Positions 1 through 7,275 of a stretch of 10,453 nt of DNA are shown here, piece after piece. A program made the translations under genes and the position numbers. The DNA lies in contig FTLJ01001297.1 in assembly GCA_900155495.1 (NCBI GenBank), positions 1-10,453 of the forward strand. The letters run 5' to 3'. The notes beneath the pieces are model-generated. The model worked only from the letters and a program-made list of their open reading frames with translations. It was not told the origin of the DNA and made no database searches. This DNA is from Porogramme epimiltina (Eukaryota > Basidiomycota > Agaricomycetes > Polyporales > Polyporaceae). Within the stretch, counting starts at the first letter, position 1; each line of letters opens with the position of its first letter.

Positions 1-19
1 ATCAGAAAAAAATCCAAAT

Positions 20-270
20 GCTATGTAGCGCAATGGGCGCTATATAGCGCCCATAGCCCCATAGCTACCCCCCCTTTCTGATGCGCTATATCATGCGCGC
101 CAGGTGCCACATAGCGCGCCATAGCGCGCTGTAGCGCACGCTCAGCGTACTGTTGCACTCTATATCTTTGGAGGTGTCTTGTATAGCGCTTTATAATACT
201 ACATTCTTTGTGGTGCCGTTTCCATAGCACACTACAATTCTCTATACCAATGGTAGCGCACTAATATAAA
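20..270. repeat. CGCTATAG-type short palindromic repeat block
   Basis: The first 270 bases are dominated by variants of TAGCGC / GCGCTA / CTATAG, such as CATAGCGCGCCATAGCGCGC, spaced irregularly. Positions 33-54 form a perfect 22-bp palindrome centred on TATATA (core GGGCGCTATATAGCGCCC). No convincing reading frame is present. Similar GCTATAG motifs return at 3440-3640, so this is a dispersed repeat family. The block lies just downstream of the 3' end of the minus-strand gene that ends at 261. I see no terminal structure or target-site duplication that would make it a defined transposon. Confidence 0.6.
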
Positions 271-1562
271 TATATTTGGGTGGGGTCATACATGGGGTAG
301 CTACGCGGCGATGATAACGGAGGGGAGATAGAGACGACCGCCACTGCCCACCGTGTACGAAGCCCGGCAGCGCCGGACCCTGCTGCCTGCGCGGCGCCGC
401 ACGCGCGGTTGACCGGGCCTACCTCCGCGTACGTCTCCGTGAGCGCGTCCACGCCCGCGCCACCCTCGGCGAACGCGCCCTTGACGCACTGCACGCACGA
501 GTCGCACAACGGCACCGTCGCATTCGGCAAGGGCAGCCCGAGCGGGAGCCGGTAGAAGTAGAGGTCCGCCGCGCTCGCAGCCTGCAGCGCGTCGACGTAG
601 CAGTACGTGTTGGTGCTGTTGTTTACCGCACACGCGGCGGTGCGCATCACTGAAGACGCTTGGAGACCTGTGTGATTTGAGGGGAGGGCGGACGAGCGGA
701 AAGGCGGGGGCACGTACGGGGCAAAACGACAGAGGGGCAGAGGGAGAAGGCGTGTGAGCGTCCGTTCACACGAAAGACGGCCCTCGTGGAGGGCGGTTGA
801 CGTACCTGCGAGGGCATCAAGGACGACCGAGTTCTTCGTGCTCAGGTCCATCTTGAAGCTCGTCTGAATGTTCTCTTCGAACCACGCCGTGCTCGCGACG
901 CACTGGTCCTCGCTCAGGTCGGTGTTGTACGTCCCCCAGAGGATGACGTTCAGCGCGGTGAAACTCCTTTGGCTCTGCTTTGATCGCGGCTGGGGTTAGC
1001 AAGCTGCCTTCTCGATGCGGGAGTGCTGGAGCACAAGGACGTGTCAAAGACGGGCGCAGGAAGGCGAGAGAGGACGCAACGCATCACGCGGCCTCGTACT
1101 CCGCGCCGGCGGAGTAGAAAGGAACACTGAAATGTGGGTGTGGCGGGTGTGTGCGGGAGGTTTAATATCTGGAAAACGCCTCCCTCCCGGCGAAGGAGAG
1201 GAGTAATAGTGGCCCGCTCGTTCCCCTCAGAGCCCACCCGTCCCCCTGTCCGTCTCGCCCCCAAATATACACCTTCAACGGCTCGAGTCTGTTATTGCAA
1301 ATAGAAGAGGAAAGAAAGCACGAACGGATGCAAAGAGACAAAAACGGGGAGGAACAGGCTAAAGGGGACGCACGGAAGTAGAAAAGACTCACTGTGATGC
1401 ACGCATTCCGGTCCCGGACGAGGAGCGATAACGGGCGGCACTTGCGGAACACGGACGGAGGACGACGGTCCAACGCGTGCGGCGGCCGACGCGCTTCTTA
1501 AGCAGTTGCTGCTGGACGAATGCATACGGACTCTCCTTTGGGGGAGATGGGGGCCTGGTCAT
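261..1562 (-). pseudogene. DUF7729-like fungal surface protein, membrane segment missing
   Basis: Three exons are readable on the minus strand. Exon 1 runs 1562-1393 from ATG and begins with a basic cytoplasmic tail (MTRPPSPPKESPYAFV, then KKRVGRRTRWTVVL, about residues 22-35). Intron 1 is 1392-975 (GTGAGT...GCAG, 418 nt, CTAAC branch-like site). Exon 2 is 974-806. Intron 2 is 805-668 (GTACGT...ACAG, 138 nt). Exon 3 is 667-261. The ectodomain has segments I associate with DUF7729: FRKCRPLSLL, TALNVILWGTYNTD, SVMRTAACAVN, TYCYVDA, ADLYFYRLPLGLPLPN and CDSCVQCVKG, with even cysteines and N-glycosylation sequons. Phases across both introns match. Within exon 1, however, the tail frame and the FRKCRP frame differ by 2 nt, and no transmembrane helix or Ser/Pro linker lies between them. 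As written the tail frame stops at the exon 1 splice site. The C-terminus ends in a weak hydrophobic stretch (RWAVAVVSI). The family name is from memory; the gene structure is seen directly. I call it disabled unless exon 1 is misassembled. Confidence 0.6.
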
Positions 1563-2166
1563 GTCTGCACGAGGGGAGGGGGGGATCTGGAGCTGCTGGG
1601 GGAGGGACTGAGGAAGGAATCGTCATGGACATGAAGCCTGAGGGACGTATCTGATGCAATCGTCGACGCCGACGGTATGTGGTGGTTCGTCGGGGATCCG
1701 GGGACACTGGGGGAGTGGCTAGGGTTGGGGTAAGAGACGGAGAAGGACCCGTACCGGGGGAGAAGGAGCGTGGTGCGGAAGGAATGACAGATGCTGGGCA
1801 CAAGAGGCGAAGGGGAAGAAGCCTTGTTGGTGGTGCGCGGCCAGACAGGAATCTGGAGGGCTACGCGGCGCTGTCGAAGTATTCGTGAGCGGGAGGAGTA
1901 GATTCAACATGGAGAAGGGTGGGGGCTTGTGTCAAGATTGGCAACATGACCAGACGGTGGGATGACGGGAGAGGTGGAGGTGTAATAGGCAGGAGGCATG
2001 CCACGATGCAACCTGACGTGCGCCAAAAAAATCGGCTCCGGCGCTTGCGGACTTGGTAGCTCGCTGCTCGGTCCGTGCTGTCTCTCGTTCTCCTCGCCCT
2101 CTATACACCCCCGACGCTGCCATGCTCGTTCTTCTTCTTCTTCTCCACCACCTGCGGTCCTGCCAG
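1563..2166. promoter_or_regulatory. Divergent intergenic region, CT-rich on minus strand
   Basis: This stretch separates the minus-strand gene starting at 1562 from the plus-strand gene first readable at about 2167. From about 1563 to 1780 the minus strand is strongly pyrimidine-rich (runs of CCTCCCC, CTCCTTCTCCCCC), as expected upstream of a fungal start codon. No clear TATA box was found. At 2120-2166 the plus strand has a TTCTTCTTCTTC tract ending in TGCCAG, which looks like the 3' end of an intron. The first exons and signal peptide of the plus-strand gene would be expected here, but I could not find a credible ATG-led exon. A hydrophobic run (about 2075-2105, LSLVLLALY) has no in-frame ATG upstream. 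Confidence 0.35.
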
Positions 2167-3370
2167 GCATTGCTCTGCCCCTGCATCCGCGCCGGAACCA
2201 AATGGCGACTCCATTTATGAATACAACGTCCCGGTGTACGTCAATACCTCCCTTCCAGCTGGCGAGCACACCCTCGTAGTCATGAATGGTCAGCCAAACG
2301 GGGATCCATGCCTCACGTTGCTCGACTATATCGTGTACTCGTCAGTTACCCCGGCGCTATCGCTGACAGTGTTCATAACTCTGATCTTACTTATGTACTG
2401 CCAGGCGAGCCATCAGTTAGTCAAATACCTCTGGGTCAGAGTCCGCTCTATCTTCCACCTCTGGCGTGTCGGTCACGGCCTCCACTGGCCACTCCTCATC
2501 CCCTGCAGTTTCCGTAGGCGCGCTCAGCGGCCGCGCACGGACCCCACCAGTCCAACGTCATCATTCGGGAACTAGACAGGTACGATCCCCGACCTCGAGT
2601 CCTACCCGCCCGTGCGCCCTCTCCCCACCGCAACCTCCACCGCGCACCGCTACCCGCAAGCCCAGCAGAACACGTGCACGGTACATCGCGCGAGCACGAT
2701 CACGAGCCCGAGCTCGAACGACACCTTCCTCAACATGGGCGCGCGCCCGCCCTCGTCCTACTCCGACGCCGACGCGCTCACGCACACGCACCCGAACGCG
2801 CAGCCCCCGCACCACGTCCGCTACGGCGGCAGCAGCGGCGGCACCACGCTCGCCGCGCACCAGGCGCACCCCTTCGCGACCGCGCAGGCGTTCGTGCCCA
2901 CCGTCTACCCCCGCCGTGCGCCCACCGTCGCCCCCGCGCCCGCCTCCTCCGCGCCGAACCTCCCCGCGCCCTTGGGGGCGGCAGCCTCTCCCAACCCGCC
3001 TCGAGCGCGGACGCGGCGGACCCTCACGCAAGCGCTCCGGGTCGAACGAGCGGCTCGCGCACATGGGCTCCAACGAGCACATCGTCGCCCCCGGTGATGC
3101 CCCGAGCGGCGCGCGCAACGGCGAGCGGGTGCGCGAACGGGAGCGGGAAAGGGATGTGGCCTCCCCGGTGCCGTTCGCGCTCTCGTCGGGCGTACCGCCG
3201 TCCTACCGCTCACGAATGGAGGCGACTCCGAGGGCCTCTTCCGCGGCGCGTCCATGCAGCCCAGCTTGCCGACCCCCGTCAGCGCGGTCGAGCACGGCCA
3301 GGACGACTACGACACGCTTGTGTCTGAGACGGGCTGTGCTTCTGCCGCCCACGCGCCCCCATGCTTGTAG
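2167..3370 (+). pseudogene. Ser-rich single-pass surface protein, 3' part, TM lost and frame-broken
   Basis: The pattern is that of basidiomycete proteins with a beta-sandwich-like ectodomain, Ser/Thr linker, one membrane helix and a long cytoplasmic tail. The end of the ectodomain is readable at 2168-2340 (VNTSLPAGEHTLVVMN, then LTLLDYIVYS). A likely intron 2341-2404 (GTCAGT...GCCAG) follows. The Ser/Thr linker is at 2421-2511 (SNTSGSESALSSTSG). The tail begins in another frame (QSNVIIRELDRYDP, about 2545-2589), shifts at a CCCC run (2586-2589) to DLESYPPVRPL, and runs to about 2970. It then changes frame twice near 2965-3050 (SLSQPASSADAADPH; then SGSNERLAHMGSNEH) and once near 3213 (NGGDSEGLFRG, then QDDYDTLVSETG), stopping at TAG 3368-3370. 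No hydrophobic helix exists between linker and tail, although one is normal there. An in-frame TAG at 2418 lies just after the proposed acceptor. The signal peptide and first ectodomain half were not found. Segments and frames are seen directly; the architecture is family knowledge. Confidence 0.6.
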
Positions 3371-3402
3371 TAGTAGTTGTGGTGGTACTCGTAGATAGTT
3401 TG

Positions 3403-3408
3403 AATAAA
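3403..3408 (+). terminator. Possible polyadenylation signal AATAAA
   Basis: AATAAA lies 33 bases after the TAG at 3368-3370, a suitable place for cleavage and polyadenylation of the Ser-rich surface protein gene. Three more AATAAA hexamers follow at about 3492, 3513 and 3553, but these fall inside the GCTATAG repeat block and are probably part of the repeat. Confidence 0.4.
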
Positions 3409-3439
3409 AGTTGTTTTCCGAGCCACTTGGATTGCGTGC

Positions 3440-3640
3440 ATGAGCACTGTCAACTAAGTGCTATAGTACTTCGCCTTCCGCAATCCAGTACAATAAAGTT
3501 ACCAGTGGGATCAATAAAGTGCTACTAAGCGTTGCACGCTGCTATCCGGTGCAATAAAATGCTATAGACCCTTGTGCCGTGCTATAGAATGCTATAGACC
3601 CTCGTGCCGTGCTATAGAGTGCTATAGCGGCTACAGCGCG
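3440..3640. repeat. GCTATAG repeat block with 30-bp tandem unit
   Basis: The block repeats GTGCTATAG and CAATAAAGTGCT-like motifs. A 30-bp unit occurs twice in tandem at 3561-3590 and 3591-3620 with two mismatches (starting GCTATAGACCC, containing GTGCCGTGCTATAGA), and a partial third copy begins at 3621. It resembles the block at the start of the window. It separates the Ser-rich surface protein remnant from the orphan exon that follows and has no coding content of its own. Confidence 0.65.
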
Positions 3641-3990
3641 CAATGAAGCATGTGCCGGCGCTATCGAACGCGATACACCCGCCCCTGTGGCGCAACGGGC
3701 CGGCGGCTTTTTTTCTGATGTACCATTCACTGTGGGCCCTCGGCAGTTCTCGTACCTCGTCGAGCAGTTCAAGCAGCCCTATCCTGACTTGGAAAAGTCG
3801 GCATACCTCTTTTTCCGCATCACCTGCAATTTTCCTGACTTGTAAGTTTCGGGAGACCCTCTCCACCTGCATGTTTTCTTACCTGAGTGTTTTTGCGCTT
3901 ACAGGTTTTTGTTAGTGATCACCAGGGGTACGCAAAACCCCCACGGGTCACGGGTAGGGGTGACCACGGGTAGGGGTGGGGGTGGGATGC
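3618..3990 (+). pseudogene. Orphan exon pair of an unidentified protein
   Basis: One frame is open from 3618 to 3841 and contains a protein-like stretch from about 3700 (DVPFTVGPRQFSYLVEQF, YPDLEKSAYLFFRITC, NFPDL). It ends at a good donor (TT|GTAAGT at 3842). A 63-nt intron (3842-3904, ending GCTTACAG) restores the frame to FLLVITRG, which then runs straight into the G-rich inverted-repeat element and stops at about 3990. There is no start codon with a promoter and no further exon. I do not recognise the family. The non-repetitive composition and matching splice phase suggest real exons from a gene that was cut up. The intron carries units of the minisatellite found again at 5251 and 5501. 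Confidence 0.4.
3842..3904 (+). repeat. Intron-like copy of the TTTTGT-CACTTGTGAG minisatellite
   Basis: This intron-like segment has degenerate 16-18 bp units (CACCTGCATGTTTTCTT, ACCTGAGTGTTTTTG). It shares the exact 13-mer GTTTTCTTACCTG (3873-3885) with the minisatellite at 5558-5570. Its first bases, CTTGTAAGTTTC, match the minisatellite unit CTTGTGAGTTTT except for a transition and the end. Confidence 0.45.
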
Positions 3991-4061
3991 ACTGAACCCC
4001 TCCACCCGTGTACCCCTACCCGGGGGCAAGGTGCTGCAACCTGCGTACCCGTGGGGGTTTT
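3934..4061. mobile_element. 128-bp G/C-rich element with 15-bp perfect inverted ends
   Basis: AAAACCCCCACGGGT at 3934-3948 is exactly inverted as ACCCGTGGGGGTTTT at 4047-4061. Inside, CGGGTAGGGGT (about 3969) faces ACCCCTACCCG (about 4012), giving a second nested inverted pair. The left half has many G runs and the right half many C runs, so the whole can fold into a hairpin, and each strand could form G-quadruplexes. No target-site duplication is visible and there is no coding capacity. It could be a MITE-like non-autonomous element or a copy of a dispersed hairpin repeat. It abuts the orphan exon on the left and precedes the ABC fragment. Confidence 0.45.
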
Positions 4062-4269
4062 ATCTAATCAGATAACGCGCGTCGCGCACACTGTCACCAC
4101 TCACCCGGCATCTGCGCAGATACAATGCAAGCCTGGCACGCTCGCCCGCTACCCCAGTCCCTTCAAGAGGCGATCCGGGCCGTCACCCCGTGTAGCAAGC
4201 TCCAGCGCGCACCCCGTGGTGGCGAGTACAGCGTCATCGAACCCTTTCGAGGTGGAGCGCGAGGAGGAG

Positions 4270-4949
4270 GCGGTCGACAGTGCTATGCGGATGTTTGTGG
4301 CGACATTGGCCAACATCCTCGGCGCCAACATTGCTGTCGGCGTCGTTTCGGTAGCGTATATTTGGTCTGCGATCTTCTACCGTGCGAGTGCCCTAGAGCT
4401 TAAGGTGTGTGACCATCGTGCACGAAGTGCGCATGGATGCTGATGGACTGTTCGCAGCGCCTCGACGCCGTCCTGCGTTCATCGCTATACAGCCACTTCT
4501 CAGAATCACTGTCGGGCCTTGCCACCATCCACGCGTACGGCGAGACGGACTGGTTCCTGGACGAGAACTGGAAGCGCGTCGACATCGAGAACCGCGCATA
4601 CTGGCTCACCGTGAGGAACCAGCGCTGGCTCGGGATCCGGCTCGACCTCGTGGGCATCTTCCTCACGTTCGTCATCGCGATCTTCACCGTCGGCACGCGC
4701 TTCAGCATCTCGCCGTCCCAGACGGGCCTCGTTCTGAGCTACATCATCTCCGTCCAGCAGGCGTTCGGCTGGCTCATCCGCCAGAGTGCAGAAGTCGAGA
4801 ACGACTTCAACAGCGTCGAGCGCACCGTGCACTACACACGCCAGCTCGAGCAGGAGGCGCCGCATGAGATCCCCGAGAAGAAGCCGATGGCCCCCTGGCA
4901 GGCAGAGGGAGGTGTCGAACTCAAGGACGTCGTGCTCAAGTACCGTCCG
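4270..4949 (+). pseudogene. ABC transporter (ABCC-type) fragment, end of second membrane domain
   Basis: Two exons encode the last part of TMD2 of a multidrug-resistance-type ABC exporter. Exon A (about 4270-4404) reads VDSAMRMFVATLANILG, then GVVSVAYIWSAIFYRASALELK. A 53-nt intron (4405-4457, GTGTGT...CGCAG) follows in phase 0. Exon B (4458-4949) reads RLDAVLRSSLYSHFSESLSG, LATIHAYGETDWFLDENW, NRAYWLTVRNQRWLGIRLD, GTRFSISPSQTGLVLSYI and VENDFNSVERTVHYTRQLEQ, and ends at the entry to nucleotide-binding domain 2 (VELKDVVLKYRP). Homology ends abruptly: no Walker A, signature or Walker B motif follows, and nothing of the first half precedes. The stretch between ILGA and AVGVVS is about 11 residues shorter than I expect. 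With about 220 of an expected 1,300-1,500 residues, this is a non-functional fragment. The identity is secure from the motifs; the full-length comparison is from memory. Confidence 0.85.
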
Positions 4950-5082
4950 GTGCAACGTGTGACCGACGCCAACACCTCCAATGCGCCTGACGCCTGTGGC
5001 GAGCCCCCCTGCCCGCACCCCCGCCACGCTGACCACCACGGAGGCTTCGCCGCACGACCATCCGCCGTAGCATGCCCCTCAG

Positions 5083-5241
5083 CGACCCGCGGGTCACCCC
5101 CCCAAGGGTGTCCACCCCCGACACCCCCAATACCCGGCGCCAGCACCCCTACCCTCCGCCCACCCGCGGGTGCACGGGTAGGGGTTTTGGCGGGTACGGG
5201 TACGGGTGGGACCTCCGGCACCCGCGGGTTCACCCGTGGTG
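5083..5241. repeat. GGGTACGGGT / CACCCGCGGGTG repeat, G-quadruplex-prone
   Basis: C-rich bases on the left lead into a G-rich array (CGGGTGCACGGGTAGGGGTTTTGGCGGGTACGGGTACGGGTGGG-like, about 5166-5210), with the 12-bp palindrome CACCCGCGGGTG at 5161-5172 and relatives near 5087 and 5220. The CGGGTAGGGGTTTT segment also matches the inverted-repeat element at 3934-4061. It lies downstream of the broken end of the ABC fragment, so similar G-rich repeats sit on both sides of it. Confidence 0.55.
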
Positions 5242-5250
5242 AACACTAGT

Positions 5251-5330
5251 TTTTGTGCCTGAGATTTTTGGCACCTGTGAGTTTTCCCCACTTGTGAGTT
5301 TTGTCACTTGTGATTTTTGTCACTTGTGTC
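5251..5330 (+). repeat. 16-bp minisatellite, five units
   Basis: Five units of 15-17 bp fill 80 bases, consensus TTTTGTCACTTGTGAG: TTTTGTGCCTGAGAT, TTTTGGCACCTGTGAG, TTTTCCCCACTTGTGAG, TTTTGTCACTTGTGAT and TTTTGTCACTTGTGTC. The array directly follows the G-rich repeat. Related units occur at 3842-3904 and 5501-5590 in the same orientation. There is no coding potential. Confidence 0.7.
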
Positions 5331-5500
5331 GGAACACGGTTTTTTCCCGGCGGTGACTCGCTCGCGCGAACGCCACCATCAGATAGTGTATCTTACTGGT
5401 ATATAGATCTCATAGCTTGCTGAATGTATCCTCACGCGTTTGCACCTGCCAAACGCGCCCCCGTTGTGCTGCCCGTCCGACCCCGTTCCGCTTGTTCCAA

Positions 5501-5590
5501 CAACTTGTGATTTTTGTCACTTGCGAGTTTCGTGCCTGTGGGTTTTTGTGCCTGCGAGTTTTCTTACCTGCCATGATGTTTTGTGCCTAC
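5501..5590 (+). repeat. Second 16-bp minisatellite array
   Basis: Units related to TTTTGTCACTTGTGAG continue here in degenerate form (ACTTGTGATTTTTGTC, ACTTGCGAGTTTCGTG, CCTGTGGGTTTTTGTG, CCTGCGAGTTTTCTTA). The exact 13-mer GTTTTCTTACCTG at 5558-5570 is shared with 3873-3885. A short exon-like stretch (5595-5645, FRPEAQGLTKHEVFDAL then TGA) follows with no splice acceptor, and may be another gene scrap. The 170 bases between the two arrays (5331-5500) hold nothing I recognise. Confidence 0.55.
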
Positions 5591-5639
5591 AAACTTCCGT
5601 CCCGAGGCCCAGGGGCTGACCAAACATGAGGTTTTCGAC

Positions 5640-6400
5640 GCCTTATGAGGCAACTTGCGACTTTTTATTTTTTACCCTAAATACGTGCCATAAGGCTGCT
5701 AGCAGAGACGAATAGTCGAACGGAGTGGCCTCGGCGCTCAGGCTGCAACCTTGGTGCTCGGTGGTGGCGCCGGCGCCTCTGATGTGTCAGCGCACGTGAG
5801 ATTCCCGTGATCGCGAAGAGGCCGTTCTAGACCCAGGCCTGCGCCTTTCCGACACACTCCCTGCGGACTCTGTGTACACGACGCGCAACCAACACTCCCT
5901 CTCGCCGGCCTTCGCCTTCGCCGTCGCCTTCGCCTGTCCGCCCTCGCCGTCTTGCCCTCTCTGCTCTTCGCTTGTCGAGTCGTCTCTCCACTCGTGACTC
6001 AACCCTCATCCCAGAAGGCTGTCAGAAGCATCCCGCAACCGCGTTCGCACCCACCGAAAATCTTGGTCTATTCGTCCTGAAGCCTGCCCCTCAAGATTTC
6101 CTGCCTTTCGGTGGAGCTGGTACACGCAGGCGGGCTCCCGGATTCGCTGCTCTTTGCCGTCTCCTGTACGTTACGTTCATCCGTAGTATGTGCTACGCTT
6201 TGTATCCATCTATTCCACCTGCACCTCGCATGTTGCCATCAAAGTTGCGCGTGCGAGCTCTATCGAGGGGTGCCATACGAGGATTTCCGATGGCAAGGAC
6301 CTTCAGTGCCTGGCGCTCATGTGTGTCAGTCGGTACAACGGCGACAGCGCCCTCTGTAGGGTAGCATATAGCGACTATTGCACATAAGCTCCATGCAAGA
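5640..6400. other. No supported gene; CT-rich promoter-like tract
   Basis: I found no convincing exon on either strand. The stretch has an AT-rich run (about 5658-5685, TTTTTATTTTTTACCC), then a pyrimidine-rich tract at about 5885-5990 with imperfect CCTTCG hexamer repeats (5909-5934), which on the plus strand resembles a fungal 5' leader. Short open frames between 6110 and 6387 follow, one containing VAIKVARASSIEG. They disagree with each other, lack splice signals, and do not extend into a recognisable domain. A decayed gene starting near 6000 is possible but unproven. Confidence 0.3.
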
Positions 6401-7275
6401 CGTGCGTCGAAATGTCATCACGCTCTCGGTCTTGTACGCAAACAGGAAGACGGTGGTGACGTTGCTGCCTAGCGATAGGCTCAGATAAACCGGGCCAGTG
6501 CCGTGACCTCTAGAGGAGGAGCTTAGTTGCGATGGGGGTCCCAACCACTGGGCAACGACAGCCACCGACGCATGCCACCGGCACAGTGAGCCGAACTTCC
6601 CCCCAACCGGACACCGCTGGACGCCACCGACATCCGCTGAGGATGCTCGCACCCCATTGGACGTCGTTAACGACTTGCACACGCCTCTGAGCCTCCCAGG
6701 GGCTGAGCGCAGCTCGTCGGCAGCTGATAGAGCCTGCTGGGGCTAGTCAAGTCGCATCCATATTGGCCCCTGTAGCGATGACGTCAGCTCCGGCCCAGCC
6801 ATCTATGGCAAANNTAGTCTCCGCCACAAGAACAGCAGCCGAGCCCCGGCCTTGGCCCCTTCTCGCTCTTCCTGACGCCAGCCCCATGCGTGGTATCCGT
6901 ACGCCATCCACAAAGCTTCCTCCTGGCTGCCCGTAACTTTGCGCGCCCAGCTCCACTGCGTAGACCTCCACATAGGTGCGTCCCGTCTCTTCCACTTCTT
7001 TTTTCAATAATGACGTCTATCCGCGTGCTTTAGCCGGCCTTCAAGGATGCTCCCTGCTATCCCATGGTCTCCACCGCCACCGAATCTGGCTTGTGCAACA
7101 GCCCAGGTGCGTCCCACTGTTACTTCCTCCCTTCTACTCGCGCAAACCCACTCCCCAGCACTACGGGGTTCACCTTTCGTGCTCCGCCTCTTCCGCAAGC
7201 CTCCCCGTGTCGGTCAACACCCACTTGCTACAGGGCTTGCTCTCCCTCGCTGTCTTCAATCCCTCTTGCACTGTA
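6401..7275. other. No supported gene; possible short exons; 2-base assembly gap
   Basis: Open stretches exist on the plus strand, none of them family-recognisable. One at 6778-6935 (MTSAPAQPSMA...) spans the NN at 6813-6814. Another at about 7032-7092 (PAFKDAPCYPMVSTATESG) lies between an acceptor-like TTTAG and a donor-like CAG|GTGCGT, and a similar AG|GTGCGTCCC occurs at about 6974. These could be upstream exons of the coiled-coil gene remnant that starts at 7276. A minus-strand frame over 6747-7007 is open across the gap but looks like a composition artefact. I assign no gene here. Confidence 0.3.

Noticed and set aside
2515..2579. An intron between the Ser-rich linker and the tail (GTAGGC...TAGACAG)
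   Set aside because: It would splice away the tail sequence QSNVIIRELDRYDP, which looks coding, and still leave no membrane helix; a deletion with frame change explains the layout better.
2561..3118. Long Arg-rich open frame on the minus strand
   Set aside because: It lies opposite the cytoplasmic tail of the Ser-rich protein and has low-complexity Arg/Gly/Val content expected from reading GC-rich DNA in reverse.
4506..5039. Long antisense open frame (177 codons) across the ABC fragment
   Set aside because: It is a shadow of the GC-rich sense exon, whose translation matches clear transporter motifs; the antisense protein is Asp/Glu/Arg-biased with no recognisable domain.
5700..5730. tRNA T-arm-like GTTCGA on the minus strand
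   Set aside because: The flanking bases do not pair into a T stem and no acceptor, D or anticodon arm can be built around it.
6190..6387. Possible protein kinase N-lobe fragment (VAIKVARASSIEG)
   Set aside because: Only the VAIK-like motif fits; no glycine loop, HRD or DFG motif follows in any frame, and competing frames are equally open.
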